A DNA stretch of 64,000 nucleotides from Bradyrhizobium sp. in8p8. GTDB lineage: Bacteria; Pseudomonadota; Alphaproteobacteria; Rhizobiales; Xanthobacteraceae. Positions 9,433-17,668 of the stretch are shown here, in pieces. The notes under the pieces were generated by a model that saw nothing but the letters and a program-made list of their open reading frames with translations, had not been told where the DNA came from and made no database searches. The stretch's first letter is position 1. Each line of letters begins with the position of its first letter. A program made the position numbers and the translations under genes. The stretch spans positions 1 through 64,000 of the forward strand of contig NZ_AUGD01000021.1 in assembly GCF_000426845.1 (NCBI RefSeq), read 5' to 3'.

Positions 9433-9499
9433 CCTGACGAAAGCCTGACAATGGGCCGGTCATCGCAAGTATCGTTCGTGTCGTCAGGCTTTCGTCAGG
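9433..9499. promoter_or_regulatory. Paired inverted operator in divergent promoter
   Basis: A 17-bp sequence, cctgacgaaagcctgac (9433-9449), is repeated perfectly in inverted orientation at 9483-9499. Each copy contains two CTGAC half-sites 11 bp apart, the one-helical-turn direct-repeat spacing typical of OmpR/PhoB-type response regulators. The pair lies between the divergent rubrerythrin and PepSY genes, so it could control both arms. The response regulator at 10427-11119 is the obvious candidate binder; this is inference from spacing and position. Confidence 0.75.
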
Positions 9500-9566
9500 A
9501 CCAGGTCATAGAAATCCCGGTGTCGCGCTGACCGCAGCGAACCAAAAATGTCTCTAAGGAAAGCAA

Positions 9567-9845
9567 ATGATCCGCAAATCTCTTCTCATTGCCGCCGCTG
9601 GACTGTGCCTTGTGTCGTCCGCTGCATTGGCCAGCCCCACCTGCACGAAGGAGCCTGAGAGCAAATGGCTCAGCGAGTCCGCGATGAAGCAGAAGATCGC
9701 CGACATGGGATACAAGGATATCAAGATATTCAAGAAGACCACCACCGGCTGCTACGAGATCTACGGCTATACGGCGGACGGCCATAAGGCTGAAGTCTAC
9801 TTCAACCCCGTCACCGCCGCGATCGTCGAGAAGAATGTGGATTGA
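9567..9845 (+). CDS. Secreted PepSY-domain protein
   Basis: A 92-residue protein with a signal peptide (MIRKSLLIAAAGLCLVSSAALA) and a single PepSY domain: a helix (LSESAMKQKIADMGYKDI) followed by beta strands (GCYEIYGYTADGHKAEVYFNPVTAAIVEKN). Such small periplasmic PepSY proteins often sit beside two-component systems and cytochrome b561 genes, as here. The ATG has AAGGAAAG upstream. Cys at the start of the mature part and in TTGCYE could form a disulfide. It is the first gene of the rightward operon. Confidence 0.9.
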   Translation: MIRKSLLIAAAGLCLVSSAALASPTCTKEPESKWLSESAMKQKIADMGYKDIKIFKKTTTGCYEIYGYTADGHKAEVYFNPVTAAIVEKNVD

Positions 9846-9849
9846 GCCA

Positions 9850-10452
9850 ATGACGTCCGAGGTTAGCCGCGCTGTGGCGCCACCACGTGGCCAGGACGCC
9901 GTCTGCGTGTGGGACCCGCTGGTCAGGATTTTTCACTGGACGGTGGTCCTCGGCACCGCCCTTAATTACTTCGTGCTGGCCTCGGGAAAGCCGCCCCATC
10001 GCTATGTCGGCTATGGGATCGCCGCCGCTCTGGCGGTGCGCGTCGTGTGGGGATTTGTCGGAAGCACCCATGCGCGCTTTTCCGACTTCGTGACCTCGCC
10101 GCGAGCCGTCCTTCTGCATCTCGCTGCCGTCAAGGCCCGGCGGGATCGTCGCTATGTCGGTCATAATCCCGCCGGCGGGGCCATGGTCCTGGTGCTCATG
10201 ACGCTTATCGCCCTAACTTGCCTCACGGGCTGGATGCAGGGGCTCGACGCGTTCTGGGGCGTCGAATGGCTCCAGGAGGTGCATGCGCTCTGCGCTAATC
10301 TCATCATCGCGATGGCCGCTATCCATGTATTCGCAGCCATAATGGAGAGTGTGCTACATCGGGAAAATCTCATTCTTGCCATGATCACCGGGCGCAAACG
10401 CCGCGCCAGCGGAACGGATATCGACCATGCGGGTACTGCTGGCGGAGGATAA
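9850..10452 (+). CDS. Cytochrome b561-family membrane protein
   Basis: About 200 residues, with the b561 opening VWDPLVRIFHWTVVLGTALNYFVLASG and later GGAMVLVLMTLIALTCLTGWMQGLD, WLQEVHALCANLIIAMAAIHVFAAIMES. Histidines in IFHW, PPHR, QEVHAL and AAIHVF are candidate heme ligands. The start at 9850 lies 4 bases after the PepSY stop; an in-frame ATG at 9835 would overlap that gene. The end overlaps the response regulator start by 26 bases, so translation is probably coupled. It probably works with the PepSY protein in a periplasmic redox path. Confidence 0.88.
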   Translation: MTSEVSRAVAPPRGQDAVCVWDPLVRIFHWTVVLGTALNYFVLASGKPPHRYVGYGIAAALAVRVVWGFVGSTHARFSDFVTSPRAVLLHLAAVKARRDRRYVGHNPAGGAMVLVLMTLIALTCLTGWMQGLDAFWGVEWLQEVHALCANLIIAMAAIHVFAAIMESVLHRENLILAMITGRKRRASGTDIDHAGTAGGG

Positions 10453-11119
10453 TCCCCGCCTCTCGACCTTGATCTCGGAAGGCCTTGCTGAGCAAGGCTT
10501 CGTGCTCGACTGCTTTTCTACCCTCACCGAGGCCGAGGAGAGCATTGCTGTCGCACGCTATGATCTGCTGCTCGTCGATCTCGGCATGCCGGATGGCGAT
10601 GGCGTTGCGTTCATCCGCTCTATCCGGCGAGCGGGAGGCACGACGCCCATTCTCGTCATCACCGCTCGAAACGGGCTCGGCGATCGCGTTGGCGGACTCG
10701 ATTCCGGGGCTGACGACTATCTGGTGAAGCCGTTCGAGATGCCGGAGCTCGCGGCTCGCTGCCGCGCGCTACTACGCCGGCCCGGCGGTTGCCTCGGCAC
10801 GATCTTGAGCGTGGGGGACCTTGCCTTCGATAGTGTTGAGCGCGAGGTTCGGATCGGTGAGCGCGTGATCCGCCTGCCGCCGCGTGAATTGGGTCTGCTC
10901 GAGCGCCTGATGCGACGGGCCGGTCACGTCGTGAGCAAGGCCAGCCTTGAAGAAGCGCTTTACGCCCTTTCCTCGGAGGTGACTCCCAATGCGGTGGAGG
11001 CCGCCGTATCTCGATTGCGTCGTCGGCTCGCGGCCGAGAGCGCGAATGTCGTCCTGCATACGGCCCACGGCATCGGATACATGATCACGCCGGCGGTTGA
11101 ACAGGATGACCGGGCGTGA
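10427..11119 (+). CDS. OmpR-family response regulator
   Basis: A 230-residue two-domain regulator. The receiver has the acidic pair E7/D8, phosphoacceptor D51 (LLLVDLGMPDGDG), the switch Thr in LVITAR and Lys101 in YLVKPF. The C-terminal winged helix (REVRIGERVIRLPPRELGLLERLMRRAGHVVSKASLEEALY, then AVEAAVSRLRRRL and HGIGYMI) binds direct repeats. It is QseB/PmrA-like in size and layout. The stop overlaps the histidine kinase start in TGATG. It probably acts at the 9433-9499 operator, which would make the cluster autoregulated. Confidence 0.95.
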   Translation: MRVLLAEDNPRLSTLISEGLAEQGFVLDCFSTLTEAEESIAVARYDLLLVDLGMPDGDGVAFIRSIRRAGGTTPILVITARNGLGDRVGGLDSGADDYLVKPFEMPELAARCRALLRRPGGCLGTILSVGDLAFDSVEREVRIGERVIRLPPRELGLLERLMRRAGHVVSKASLEEALYALSSEVTPNAVEAAVSRLRRRLAAESANVVLHTAHGIGYMITPAVEQDDRA

Positions 11120-12483
11120 TGTCTCGCGACGGTCCTCACCAGCCACGCAGTTTGTTCTTTCGGCTTTCCATGCGGCTCGCCCTGGTGGGCTTGGTTTTCA
11201 TGGTGGTCGAACTGTCCGCCGTGGTGTGGTCGTATGTCAACAGGCCCAATGAGCTAGATCAGCTCCTGATCAGCGCGGAGGCCGATCGGATCGCAAGCGA
11301 CATACCGCAGATGCGCGCGAGCAGCACTGTCCCAGAAGATCTCCGGCAGCCTATCGCCAAAGGAACGCAGCGAGCATTCCTCATCCACGAGCGGGGCGGC
11401 GGCGTCATCGGGCAGTTCGATGACGGCGATATCAAGGTCGCTGACGAGGCCCCGGCGTCATTCCTGGTGATCCGCACCCAGCGGGAGAACTGGGGCAACC
11501 GCTTTCTGCTCTCAGGGACGCGCCGCGTCACCGTGGCGGATGAACCCTTCTGGATCACGGTCGCCATAGCTGGGCAGGGTTTTGGCCCCTTCGTTCCAGT
11601 TATTTTCAACGAAATCCGCTTCCATGTGCTGTTTCCGCTCCTGCTGCTCTCGCTGCTCTTCCTGCTGTTCAACTTCAGCGTGGTGCGCAGCACCTTGAGG
11701 CCTCTCAGGGCCACGATCGCCGCCGTCGATGGAATCGACCCGGCACAGGTTGCGATGAGGATCGAGACGAAAGCCTCGTCGCGGGAGGTGCAGGCGCTGG
11801 TAAGCGCCGTCAACAGGATGCTGGAGCGCGTCGAGCGTGCCGTGCGGACGCTGAAGGATTTTGCCGGTGACGCCGCCCATGAGCTGCGAACGCCGCTGGC
11901 CATCATGATGCTGAGCATCGGCAAATTGCCTGAGGGTGAGGCGAAATCAAGGCTTGCCGCCGATGCGCAGGGAATGAAGCGCCTGGTGGACCAGATGCTG
12001 GACTTGTCTCACGTTACGGCGCTTGAGATCGACGCGAATACGCGCGCTGACCTTCGTGCGATTGCCTCTGACGTCGCCTCAGAACTGACGCCCCTTGCCG
12101 TTGCCCGCAGTCGCTCCATCGCGTTCCGGGATGCCGGCGCGACCGAAGTGCACGGGCATGCCGACGCGATTGGCCGAGCACTCAGGAACCTCGTCGAGAA
12201 CGCCGTGTCCCACACCCCGCCGCGGACCGTGGTTGAGGTGGTTGCGGGACCGGGCGGACAATGCTCAGTGCGCGATCACGGTCCGGGCATTCCGGCTGCT
12301 CAACGTAGCGCCGTGCTGGAGCGTTTCCATCGGCTGGACAAAAGTCGCACCGAAGGCGCAGGCCTTGGCCTCGCTATCGCCTCGACCATCATGACCTTGC
12401 ATGGAGGCGAGATCCGCATCGAGGATGCGCCGGGTGGAGGCGCACTCGTCCGTCTCATTTTTCCCGATTCAAGTTCCTCTTGA
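11119..12483 (+). CDS. Sensor histidine kinase
   Basis: A membrane kinase of about 454 residues. The first membrane segment is near residues 20-40 (LALVGLVFMVVELSAVVWSYV), with a periplasmic sensor domain of about 130 residues, a second membrane segment (VLFPLLLLSLLFLLFNFSVV), then HAMP. The phosphoacceptor His is in DAAHELRTPLA (about residue 254). The N box is LRNLVENAVSHTP, G1 DHGPGIP, F box LERFHRL and G2 GAGLGLAIA. The ATG at 11119 overlaps the regulator's stop; a GTG at 11116 is also in frame. The signal is unknown; neighbours suggest metal or redox stress. Confidence 0.94.
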   Translation: MSRDGPHQPRSLFFRLSMRLALVGLVFMVVELSAVVWSYVNRPNELDQLLISAEADRIASDIPQMRASSTVPEDLRQPIAKGTQRAFLIHERGGGVIGQFDDGDIKVADEAPASFLVIRTQRENWGNRFLLSGTRRVTVADEPFWITVAIAGQGFGPFVPVIFNEIRFHVLFPLLLLSLLFLLFNFSVVRSTLRPLRATIAAVDGIDPAQVAMRIETKASSREVQALVSAVNRMLERVERAVRTLKDFAGDAAHELRTPLAIMMLSIGKLPEGEAKSRLAADAQGMKRLVDQMLDLSHVTALEIDANTRADLRAIASDVASELTPLAVARSRSIAFRDAGATEVHGHADAIGRALRNLVENAVSHTPPRTVVEVVAGPGGQCSVRDHGPGIPAAQRSAVLERFHRLDKSRTEGAGLGLAIASTIMTLHGGEIRIEDAPGGGALVRLIFPDSSSS

Positions 12484-12612
12484 GGGATAAATGGCGAGCG
12501 CATCTTCTTGTTTGTATCAATTTCGCATCAATCTAAGCGTACCGCCAGCGGGGTAGTAAGAAGCTATCAATAGTACGCGGTATTGCCGGTATGTCGCAGG
12601 AAATATATCGAT

Positions 12613-13062
12613 ATGGAACCTTATTTGGAGCAATATCTACATCGGCAGATTCCTCTTTCGGCGGCAATGAACGTTTCGGTGCTTTCAGCCTCGCCAGAAT
12701 CCGTCATGCTTGGCGCGCCGCTAGAGCCAAACATTAATCACAAGAGCACTGTCTTTGGTGGCAGTGCTTCCGCTGTTGCAATCCTCGCCGCGTGGTCGCT
12801 TCTACATTTGCGCCTTCTGAATGAGGGCCATCATTGCGAGATTGTGATCCAATCCAATCAAATGGACTACAATTGCCCAATCAGTGGGCCATTTACCGCC
12901 ATAGCGTCCTTGCCTGAAATTTCAGACTGGCCAGAATTCCTGAAAACGCTCATCCGCAGAAAGCGCGCGCGTCTGGAGATTCAGTCGGTACTGACTTACG
13001 GCGACATCATTGCCGGCAGATTGAAGGGCCGGTTCGTGGCGTTTCTTCGAAGCAGCCCCTAG
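12613..13062 (+). CDS. Thioesterase-domain protein (YiiD C-terminal type)
   Basis: A 149-residue hotdog-fold protein resembling the YiiD C-terminal thioesterase family. Features are MEPYLEQYLHRQIPLSAAMNVSV, PLEPNINHKSTVFGGSASAVAILAAWSLLHLRL and QSNQMDYNCPISGPFTAIA, which matches the family's NHKSTVFGGS and pairing-strand patterns. The substrate is presumably an acyl-CoA or acyl-ACP but cannot be told. The ATG at 12613 is chosen because AGGA lies upstream; a TTG at 12583 is possible. It stands alone between the kinase and the nitroreductase. Confidence 0.8.
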   Translation: MEPYLEQYLHRQIPLSAAMNVSVLSASPESVMLGAPLEPNINHKSTVFGGSASAVAILAAWSLLHLRLLNEGHHCEIVIQSNQMDYNCPISGPFTAIASLPEISDWPEFLKTLIRRKRARLEIQSVLTYGDIIAGRLKGRFVAFLRSSP

Positions 13063-13312
13063 GCGCGACGCAGGATTCAGCGAAATAGTCTTCCCGACCT
13101 TGTCGTAAGCACGGAGAGTGGCGGCAATCGGATGCCAGGAAGGAGCATTAACAGGATCGACTACGAATAAGCCGCCCCGCCTCTCGCCGTCATGCCGAAG
13201 GAGTGCCCCGACGGTCATGTCGTTCCGCTTTGAGGCACCGTGCAGGCCGCTTTGACCGGGGTCAACAACTCTCGACTGGTGAACACATGGTGTCGGCGCA
13301 ACAGGAGTCAGC
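13063..13312. other. Intergenic, possible gene fragment on minus strand
   Basis: Minus-strand reading here gives GGLFVVDPVNAPSWHPIAA and nearby residues, which look protein-like, but the frame runs into the thioesterase gene and has no good start. It may be a remnant of an unrecognised gene. No other signal is visible apart from the leader of the nitroreductase gene. Confidence 0.3.
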
Positions 13313-14401
13313 ATGAATCGACGCGGTCTCATCATTGGAGCGGGCAGCCTGCTTGTGCTCAGCGGCGCGAGCACCCTGGGCTGGCGTGCATCGACCGGAT
13401 TGATGGAGGACTATGCCGGATACGCCGCGGCCTTGCGAAAGGAGCTTCCCGCCGGTCCGACGCTTCGGGACCTCATAGGTTACGCAACGCTCGCCCCGAA
13501 TGGGCACAATACCCAACCCTGGCGCTTCACGATCGAGGGAAACGCCATCGACATTCTGCCCGACCCGTCCCGCGCGACGTCCGCGGTCGACCCCGACGAC
13601 CACCATCTCTTTGTCAGTCTCGGTTGTGTCGCCGAGACCTTGCGGATTGCTGCCGAGGCGACGGGCCGACCAGGGGCGATTGAGGTCGCAGGAGATGGGG
13701 GTGTCCGCTTCACGTTTACGGAAGGCACCGGATGGTCGGACCCGCTGTTTGCCGCCATTCCAAAGCGCCAATCCACGCGCGCCGAGTTCGACGGACGCCC
13801 CGTTCCTGCGGCTGATCTTGAGGCGCTGGCTCGGGCGGCTTCCATGCCAGGAGTCGGCTTGGCGCTTGTCACTGAACGGCCGAGGATCAACCAGATTCGA
13901 GATCTCATCCTCGTTGGCAACGGTGTGCAGATGGCTGATCCGGCGTTCATGGTGGAGCTGAAGCACTGGCTGCGCTTCAATCCGAAGCAGGCGATGGAAA
14001 CAGGCGACGGGCTGTTCTCCGCCGCGAGCGGCAATCCCGTTTTGCCCGACCTGTTGGCTGGACCCGCATTTGACCACTTCTTCACGGTCGCTTCCGAGAA
14101 TGACAAATACGCCCGTCAGATCGACAGTTCCGCCGGGCTTGCCGTCTTCATCGGCGAACGGGAGGACAAGGCACATTGGATCGCGGTGGGCCGTGCCTGC
14201 CAGCGCTTTGCCCTTGCCGCGACCAGCTTTGGATTGCGGACGTCGTTCGTCAATCAGCCGGTGGAAGTCGCGCCGCTGCGGCCGCAGCTTGCGGTGCTTG
14301 TCGGCGCCTCGGGCAAGCGTCCGGACCTCGTAATGCGTTTCGGCTACGGGCCGACGCTGCCTTTCTCGCCGCGCAGGCCCGTCACCGCGGTGCTCGTCTG
14401 A
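13313..14401 (+). CDS. Acg-family nitroreductase-like flavoprotein, Tat signal
   Basis: A 362-residue FMN-binding oxidoreductase of the Acg/nitroreductase superfamily. The N-terminus MNRRGLIIGAGSLLVLSGAS resembles a Tat or lipoprotein-like export signal (RRG). Flavin-site features are APNGHNTQPWRFTI near residues 61-74, IPKRQSTRAEFDGRPV and, near the end, GRACQRFALAATSFGLRTSFVNQPVE. The reaction is not predictable; some relatives bind flavin without turnover. It is complete and monocistronic, and converges with the chimeric pseudogene, overlapping it by 20 bp. Confidence 0.87.
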   Translation: MNRRGLIIGAGSLLVLSGASTLGWRASTGLMEDYAGYAAALRKELPAGPTLRDLIGYATLAPNGHNTQPWRFTIEGNAIDILPDPSRATSAVDPDDHHLFVSLGCVAETLRIAAEATGRPGAIEVAGDGGVRFTFTEGTGWSDPLFAAIPKRQSTRAEFDGRPVPAADLEALARAASMPGVGLALVTERPRINQIRDLILVGNGVQMADPAFMVELKHWLRFNPKQAMETGDGLFSAASGNPVLPDLLAGPAFDHFFTVASENDKYARQIDSSAGLAVFIGEREDKAHWIAVGRACQRFALAATSFGLRTSFVNQPVEVAPLRPQLAVLVGASGKRPDLVMRFGYGPTLPFSPRRPVTAVLV

Positions 14402-14861
14402 TCGCCGTCGGCGGTTGAAGATGTCCGGCCAGCGCCAATGCGCCGGCCGTCAGAACGTCAATCCCAATCCGGCGCCAGGCCCTCGGGCAGACCAGACGGT
14501 CATCGCGGCGGGCGAGACTGTCTATGGCGGCCACGACCTCGGGTGACCGCTCGAAATCGAAGATCGCGAGGTTCTCGGCGGCTGGGTCCTCGCCCACCGT
14601 CTCGGAGAGTGCAACGACGCCATCCTTCTGGATCAGCAAGCGCAAGACGAGCTGTGCGACGGATTTCCCGGTCTGGCTGGCGATCCCGGTGAGGATCGGA
14701 GAACACCTTGCCACCGGCCCTGCCGTAATACCCTCCGGCGTCGGCTCCCAACGACGCCGAGCTTCATGGTCGGTCAAGGCGGCGAACACGCGGGCGGGCG
14801 ACGCCTTTAGAAGGCGTTCCACCCTGATTGTGTCGCAAATCATTTCGGGGCTGTTCGACAT
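14382..14861 (-). pseudogene. Chimeric remnant: SRPBCC start fused to aldo/keto reductase end
   Basis: The first 45 or so residues (MSNSPEMICDTIRVERLL, then SPARVFAALTDHEARRRW) are the start of an AHSA1/SRPBCC protein. From about residue 53 the frame switches family: ILTGIASQTGKSVAQLVLR, IQKDGVVALSETV, ENLAIFDFERSPEVVAAID and RRDDRLVCP match the C-terminus of aldo/keto reductases. Neither domain is complete. An internal deletion probably joined two neighbouring genes. The SRPBCC start follows the ArsR stop by 10 bases, the usual ArsR-SRPBCC operon layout, which supports this reading. It is unlikely to encode a working enzyme. Confidence 0.75.
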
Positions 14862-14871
14862 ACTAGACTCC

Positions 14872-15195
14872 TCAATGTTGCCGGTCGTGATCGAGATACG
14901 ATTCAAGAGCATTCAGGCGCGCTTCCAGGAGCGCGCGGCGGTCGGAAAACCAGTCTTCAATCCGGGCCATGACTTCCGGATTGATCGCGCAAATCCGAAC
15001 GCGCCCCACTTTCTTGCTTGTAATGAGGCCGGAGCGCTCCAGAACGCCGAGATGTTTCGTAAAGGGCGGCAAGGCCATGTCAAAAGGCTTTGCAAGCTCA
15101 CCGACCGTTGCTGGGCCGGCCAGAAGACGCTCGACAACGGCCAACCGTGTCGGGTCTGCAAGGGCATGGAACTGGAGATGCAATTGGTTACCCAT
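14872..15195 (-). CDS. ArsR-family winged-helix regulator
   Basis: A 107-residue ArsR-type repressor with winged HTH: FHALADPTRLAVVERLLAGPATVGELAKPFDMALPPFTKHLGVLERSGLITSKKVGRVRICAINPE. It has no Cys metal site, as is usual for the subgroup paired with SRPBCC/AHSA1 proteins. Its downstream partner is truncated (the chimeric pseudogene 10 bp on), so this regulator may be orphaned. An IS5-type element sits about 100 bp upstream. Confidence 0.92.
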   Translation of the reverse strand: MGNQLHLQFHALADPTRLAVVERLLAGPATVGELAKPFDMALPPFTKHLGVLERSGLITSKKVGRVRICAINPEVMARIEDWFSDRRALLEARLNALESYLDHDRQH

Positions 15196-15321
15196 TTGGG
15201 TAAGCTAAATACAGCGGCGTGGCCTTGTCAACGATATTTATCCAAAAAGATAAGTGTCCTTCGAAATTCCAACACACTGAATTCAATGCGCGCTGGAGGA
15301 AGGTTTAGGCTGAATCGACAT

Positions 15322-15909
15322 TCAGCGCATCCATAGCATTGCTGCGGCGAGGTGTAGGAAGCTGAGGAAGTTTGCGGCGCGCCGGTCGAAGCGGGTTGCG
15401 ATGCGTCGGAAGTGTTTGAGCTTGTTGAAGCATCGCTCGATGGTGTTGCGGACCTTGTAGGCCTCGAAATCGTAGGGGATCGGCTGCTTGCGGGTGGGGA
15501 TGCAGGGAATGACGGCTTCGGCGCCCATGCTGGCGATCAAGCCGCGAAGGGTATTGGCATCATAGGCCTTGTCGGCAAGCACGCGGCGTGGCGAGAGGCC
15601 CTGGAGCAGGGCCGGGGCGAGCGGTGCATCGCCGCGCTGTCCGGGCGTGAGGATCAGCTTCAGTGGTCGGCCCAGCGCATCCACGGCCATGTGGATCTTG
15701 GTCGTCAGTCCTCCTCTGGAGCGCCCCAGAGCCTGGTCCCCCCTTTTTGCCCGCCGCCCCTTCCGGTGGCTGCCTGCTGATGAGCGCGCACGAGGCTTGA
15801 ATCGAGGCTCACATAATCGTTGTCGGGATCGTCGATCAGGTGGGCGAAGACACGTTCCCATACGCCGGCCTTCGCCCATCGCGTGAAGCGCTTGTGGACA
15901 GTTTTCCAC
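15322..15909 (-). CDS. IS5-family transposase, second frame (catalytic)
   Basis: The catalytic C-terminal half of the transposase. Useful sequence starts near 15750, after the frame switch (SRGGLTTKIHMAVDALGRPL). It contains the second catalytic Asp in VLADKAYDAN and the Glu region NTIERCFNKLKHFRRIATRFD, then ends LAAAMLWMR. The upstream open part of this frame, before 15750, is out of register. The run A5G6 on the minus strand (15738-15748) is where orfA and orfB meet, and is a likely programmed frameshift signal. Confidence 0.88.
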   Translation of the reverse strand: MENCPQALHAMGEGRRMGTCLRPPDRRSRQRLCEPRFKPRARSSAGSHRKGRRAKRGDQALGRSRGGLTTKIHMAVDALGRPLKLILTPGQRGDAPLAPALLQGLSPRRVLADKAYDANTLRGLIASMGAEAVIPCIPTRKQPIPYDFEAYKVRNTIERCFNKLKHFRRIATRFDRRAANFLSFLHLAAAMLWMR

Positions 15910-16091
15910 TTGCCATAGCGATCAGGCAGGTCATGCCAATGTGCGCCGGAGCGCAGTACCCAGAGCACGCCATTGACGAAATTGAGATTATCCGCCCCAG
16001 AACGGCCCGGATCACCGGGCTTGCCGGGCAACAAACCCCCGACCCGGCGCCATTGCTCAAGGGTCAATTCGTAGCGCTTCGGCTTCGACAT
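15705..16091 (-). CDS. IS5-family transposase, first frame
   Basis: The N-terminal half, 128 residues from MSKPKRYELTLEQWRRV. It has the DUF4096-type segment (FVNGVLWVLRSGAHWHDLP, YGKWKTVHKRFTRW) and the first catalytic Asp in YVSLDSSLVRAHQQAA. It ends shortly after the A5G6 run, where a frameshift would join it to the second frame. An ATG at 16133 is in frame but extends toward the terminal repeat. Confidence 0.88.
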   Translation of the reverse strand: MSKPKRYELTLEQWRRVGGLLPGKPGDPGRSGADNLNFVNGVLWVLRSGAHWHDLPDRYGKWKTVHKRFTRWAKAGVWERVFAHLIDDPDNDYVSLDSSLVRAHQQAATGRGGGQKGGTRLWGAPEED

Positions 16092-16172
16092 CTGCAGGCT
16101 CCAGACCAACGGGTCTGGAGCCCCATGAATCACACATCACGACAGAACTGAATCCTGAATGTCGATTGGTCC

Positions 16173-16965
16173 TAGCTAGGGCGATGCCCCACGATCCATT
16201 ACCGGTGCTGGCTACCCGATGAGGGTATAAAAAGAGCTTTGGCGTTGCCCTTCGGGCCGCGCTCTCGGCTGCGCCGGAACCACGCCCATGGCGCGTTTCC
16301 GCCATTCGGCTTCGATCGCTAACGCAAAACGCAAAGGCAGCGGCGGTCATTTCGCGAGCGCCCCACATAGGCGGGCCTCATTCACCATCGCACTGACACC
16401 AGTGTGATGAGGCAGCTCCACTCGGTCGATCACGGCAGGGAGCAGAGCAGCACCGGAAACCCGGATCGAAGTTGCGGGCCAAGGCATTCATGGCTGCTCT
16501 CGTGAGCAGTCGTTCCGGCAGCATCAAACCCAGCCTGTGCAGCGAGGGAGCGAAAGCTCGGCCGAGCATCGCTTACACCCATCGGGGGCGGTTGCCGGCC
16601 TTGACGATGAAGGTCAGGCGGCAGAACATCGACCAGCGAACCCCGCGCCGTTTCCGTTCTCGAGCGGCGAGGCGCAGGGACGGCCGCCATTGCCGTATTC
16701 CCCTGATTTCCTGAAACGGGCGCTCCATCCGCGATCTCGATTGGCATGGGTCTGACCGAGAACCGGCTTCGCCTCGCTCGTCTCCCGCAACGTCCGTCGC
16801 CAACTTTTGTCCGCCGCCTTCGGCTTTGCATCGCGATCCAAAAAAGCCGTCGCCGGCCGCCTTCCACTTCATTCCGGCCCTTCGGGTGCGGGGCCGATCG
16901 TCCCCGGTCTCACGACCCTTATCGAGGTCGCAATGGTGCGGCCCGACAGGAAAAGGAATACGGCA
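16173..16965. other. Non-coding stretch with DUF736 leader and remnant
   Basis: About 790 bp without an intact gene. The left part (16173-16570) has only fragmentary frames. From 16590 to 16757 the minus strand carries a broken DUF736 copy with its own leader. From about 16757 to 16965 comes the leader of the intact plus-strand DUF736 gene, including gaccgatcgtcccc-like blocks shared with the leader at 43.96-44.23 kb. Confidence 0.6.
16590..16690 (-). pseudogene. Broken inverted copy of DUF736
   Basis: Reading the minus strand from 16701 gives ggaatacggcaatggc, the exact complement-oriented copy of the start region of the intact gene at 16955-16970. The following bases, in a shifted frame, read ENGNGAGFAG, matching NENGAGFTG of the intact protein, and then ATCGTCAAGGCC matches its NVKAK region. 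Frameshifts and loss of the C-terminal half make it a pseudogene. It points away from the intact copy, so the pair is an inverted duplication. Confidence 0.75.
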
Positions 16966-17283
16966 ATGGCAACCATCGGCACCTTCACCAAGAACGAAAA
17001 CGGCGCGGGCTTCACCGGCGCGGTCAAGACCCTGACCCTCAACGTCAAGGCCAAGTTCGTCCCCACCGAAGGCGAAAGCAAGCGCGGCCCCGACTTCCGC
17101 ATCTTCGCCGGTGCGACCGAGTTCGGTGCGGCCTGGAAGAAAACCGCCCGCGAGAGCAGCTGGGAATACCTCTCCGTCAAGCTGGACGATCCGAGTTTCC
17201 CGGCCCCGATCTACGCCAGCCTGGTCGAAGCCGAGGACGGCAGCGGCCACAACCTCATCTGGTCCCGCCGCAACGGCGATTGA
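16966..17283 (+). CDS. DUF736 family protein
   Basis: A 105-residue small soluble protein: MATIGTFTKNENGAGFTGAV, LTLNVKAKFVP, DFRIFAGATEFGAAWKK, YLSVKLDDPSFPAPIYASL. DUF736 proteins are common on alphaproteobacterial conjugative elements; the role is unknown. The start at 16966 is the first residue with family similarity, and the longer frame upstream is leader sequence. A second intact copy is at 44234-44554, about 27 kb away. A terminator follows directly. Confidence 0.9.
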   Translation: MATIGTFTKNENGAGFTGAVKTLTLNVKAKFVPTEGESKRGPDFRIFAGATEFGAAWKKTARESSWEYLSVKLDDPSFPAPIYASLVEAEDGSGHNLIWSRRNGD

Positions 17284-17297
17284 GGCCAGCCTTCCAG

Positions 17298-17323
17298 AAG
17301 CCCCGCCAAGATCGGGGCTTCTT
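17298..17323 (+). terminator. Rho-independent terminator after DUF736
   Basis: Perfect 8-bp stem AAGCCCCG (17298-17305) with CGGGGCTT (17313-17320), loop of 7, followed by cttta. It sits 15 bp after the DUF736 stop. Confidence 0.75.
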
Positions 17324-17668
17324 TATGCTCATGCCCGCCGCCTTCAAGAAAATAGAGAGATCGGGATGAGGAGATTTCGACTTTCAGATTTCCGGCATCC
17401 CGATCGGATCTTCCCTCCGGCTCCCGCTTCGCTCACGCCGGACAGGTTGCTTGGGGGCGCTGCCCCCTGGCGCGGCGCAAGGGATCGCTGACGCTCGGCC
17501 GGGCCGGGTTCCCATCCGTCTCGGCCGCCCTTGCGCCTTGCCCCCCCGGTCTCGCCCCGACTTACGACGTGCTGGTTCTTTTGGTGGTAGCGGCGGCCCT
17601 CGTTCGGATCGGCGTGACCACAAACTGGAGCAGAGGAGCGGTCTCAACGACTGGAAGTGGGTGCATAT
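17324..17668. other. Intergenic, no gene seen
   Basis: About 345 bp between the DUF736 terminator and the mbfA promoter. Open frames here are GC-rich and without family features. Nothing else was recognised. Confidence 0.5.

Larger units (their letters stand above)
15308..16172 (-). mobile_element. IS5-family (IS427-like) insertion sequence
   Basis: An 865-bp element with near-identical ends: GGCTGAATCGACATTCAG at 15308 and, read from the other end, GGACCAATCGACATTCAG. TA dinucleotides flank both ends (15306-15307 and 16173-16174), fitting the TA target duplication of IS427-group elements. It encodes a two-frame DDE transposase. Confidence 0.88.

Noticed and set aside
12922..13218. Minus-strand frame with GGLFVVDPVNAPSWHPIAA
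   Set aside because: Looks partly protein-like, but runs antisense into the thioesterase gene without a good start; kept only as a possible remnant in the intergenic note.
16057..16368. Minus-strand open frame of 103 codons
   Set aside because: It overlaps the right end of the IS5-type element and shows no conserved pattern.
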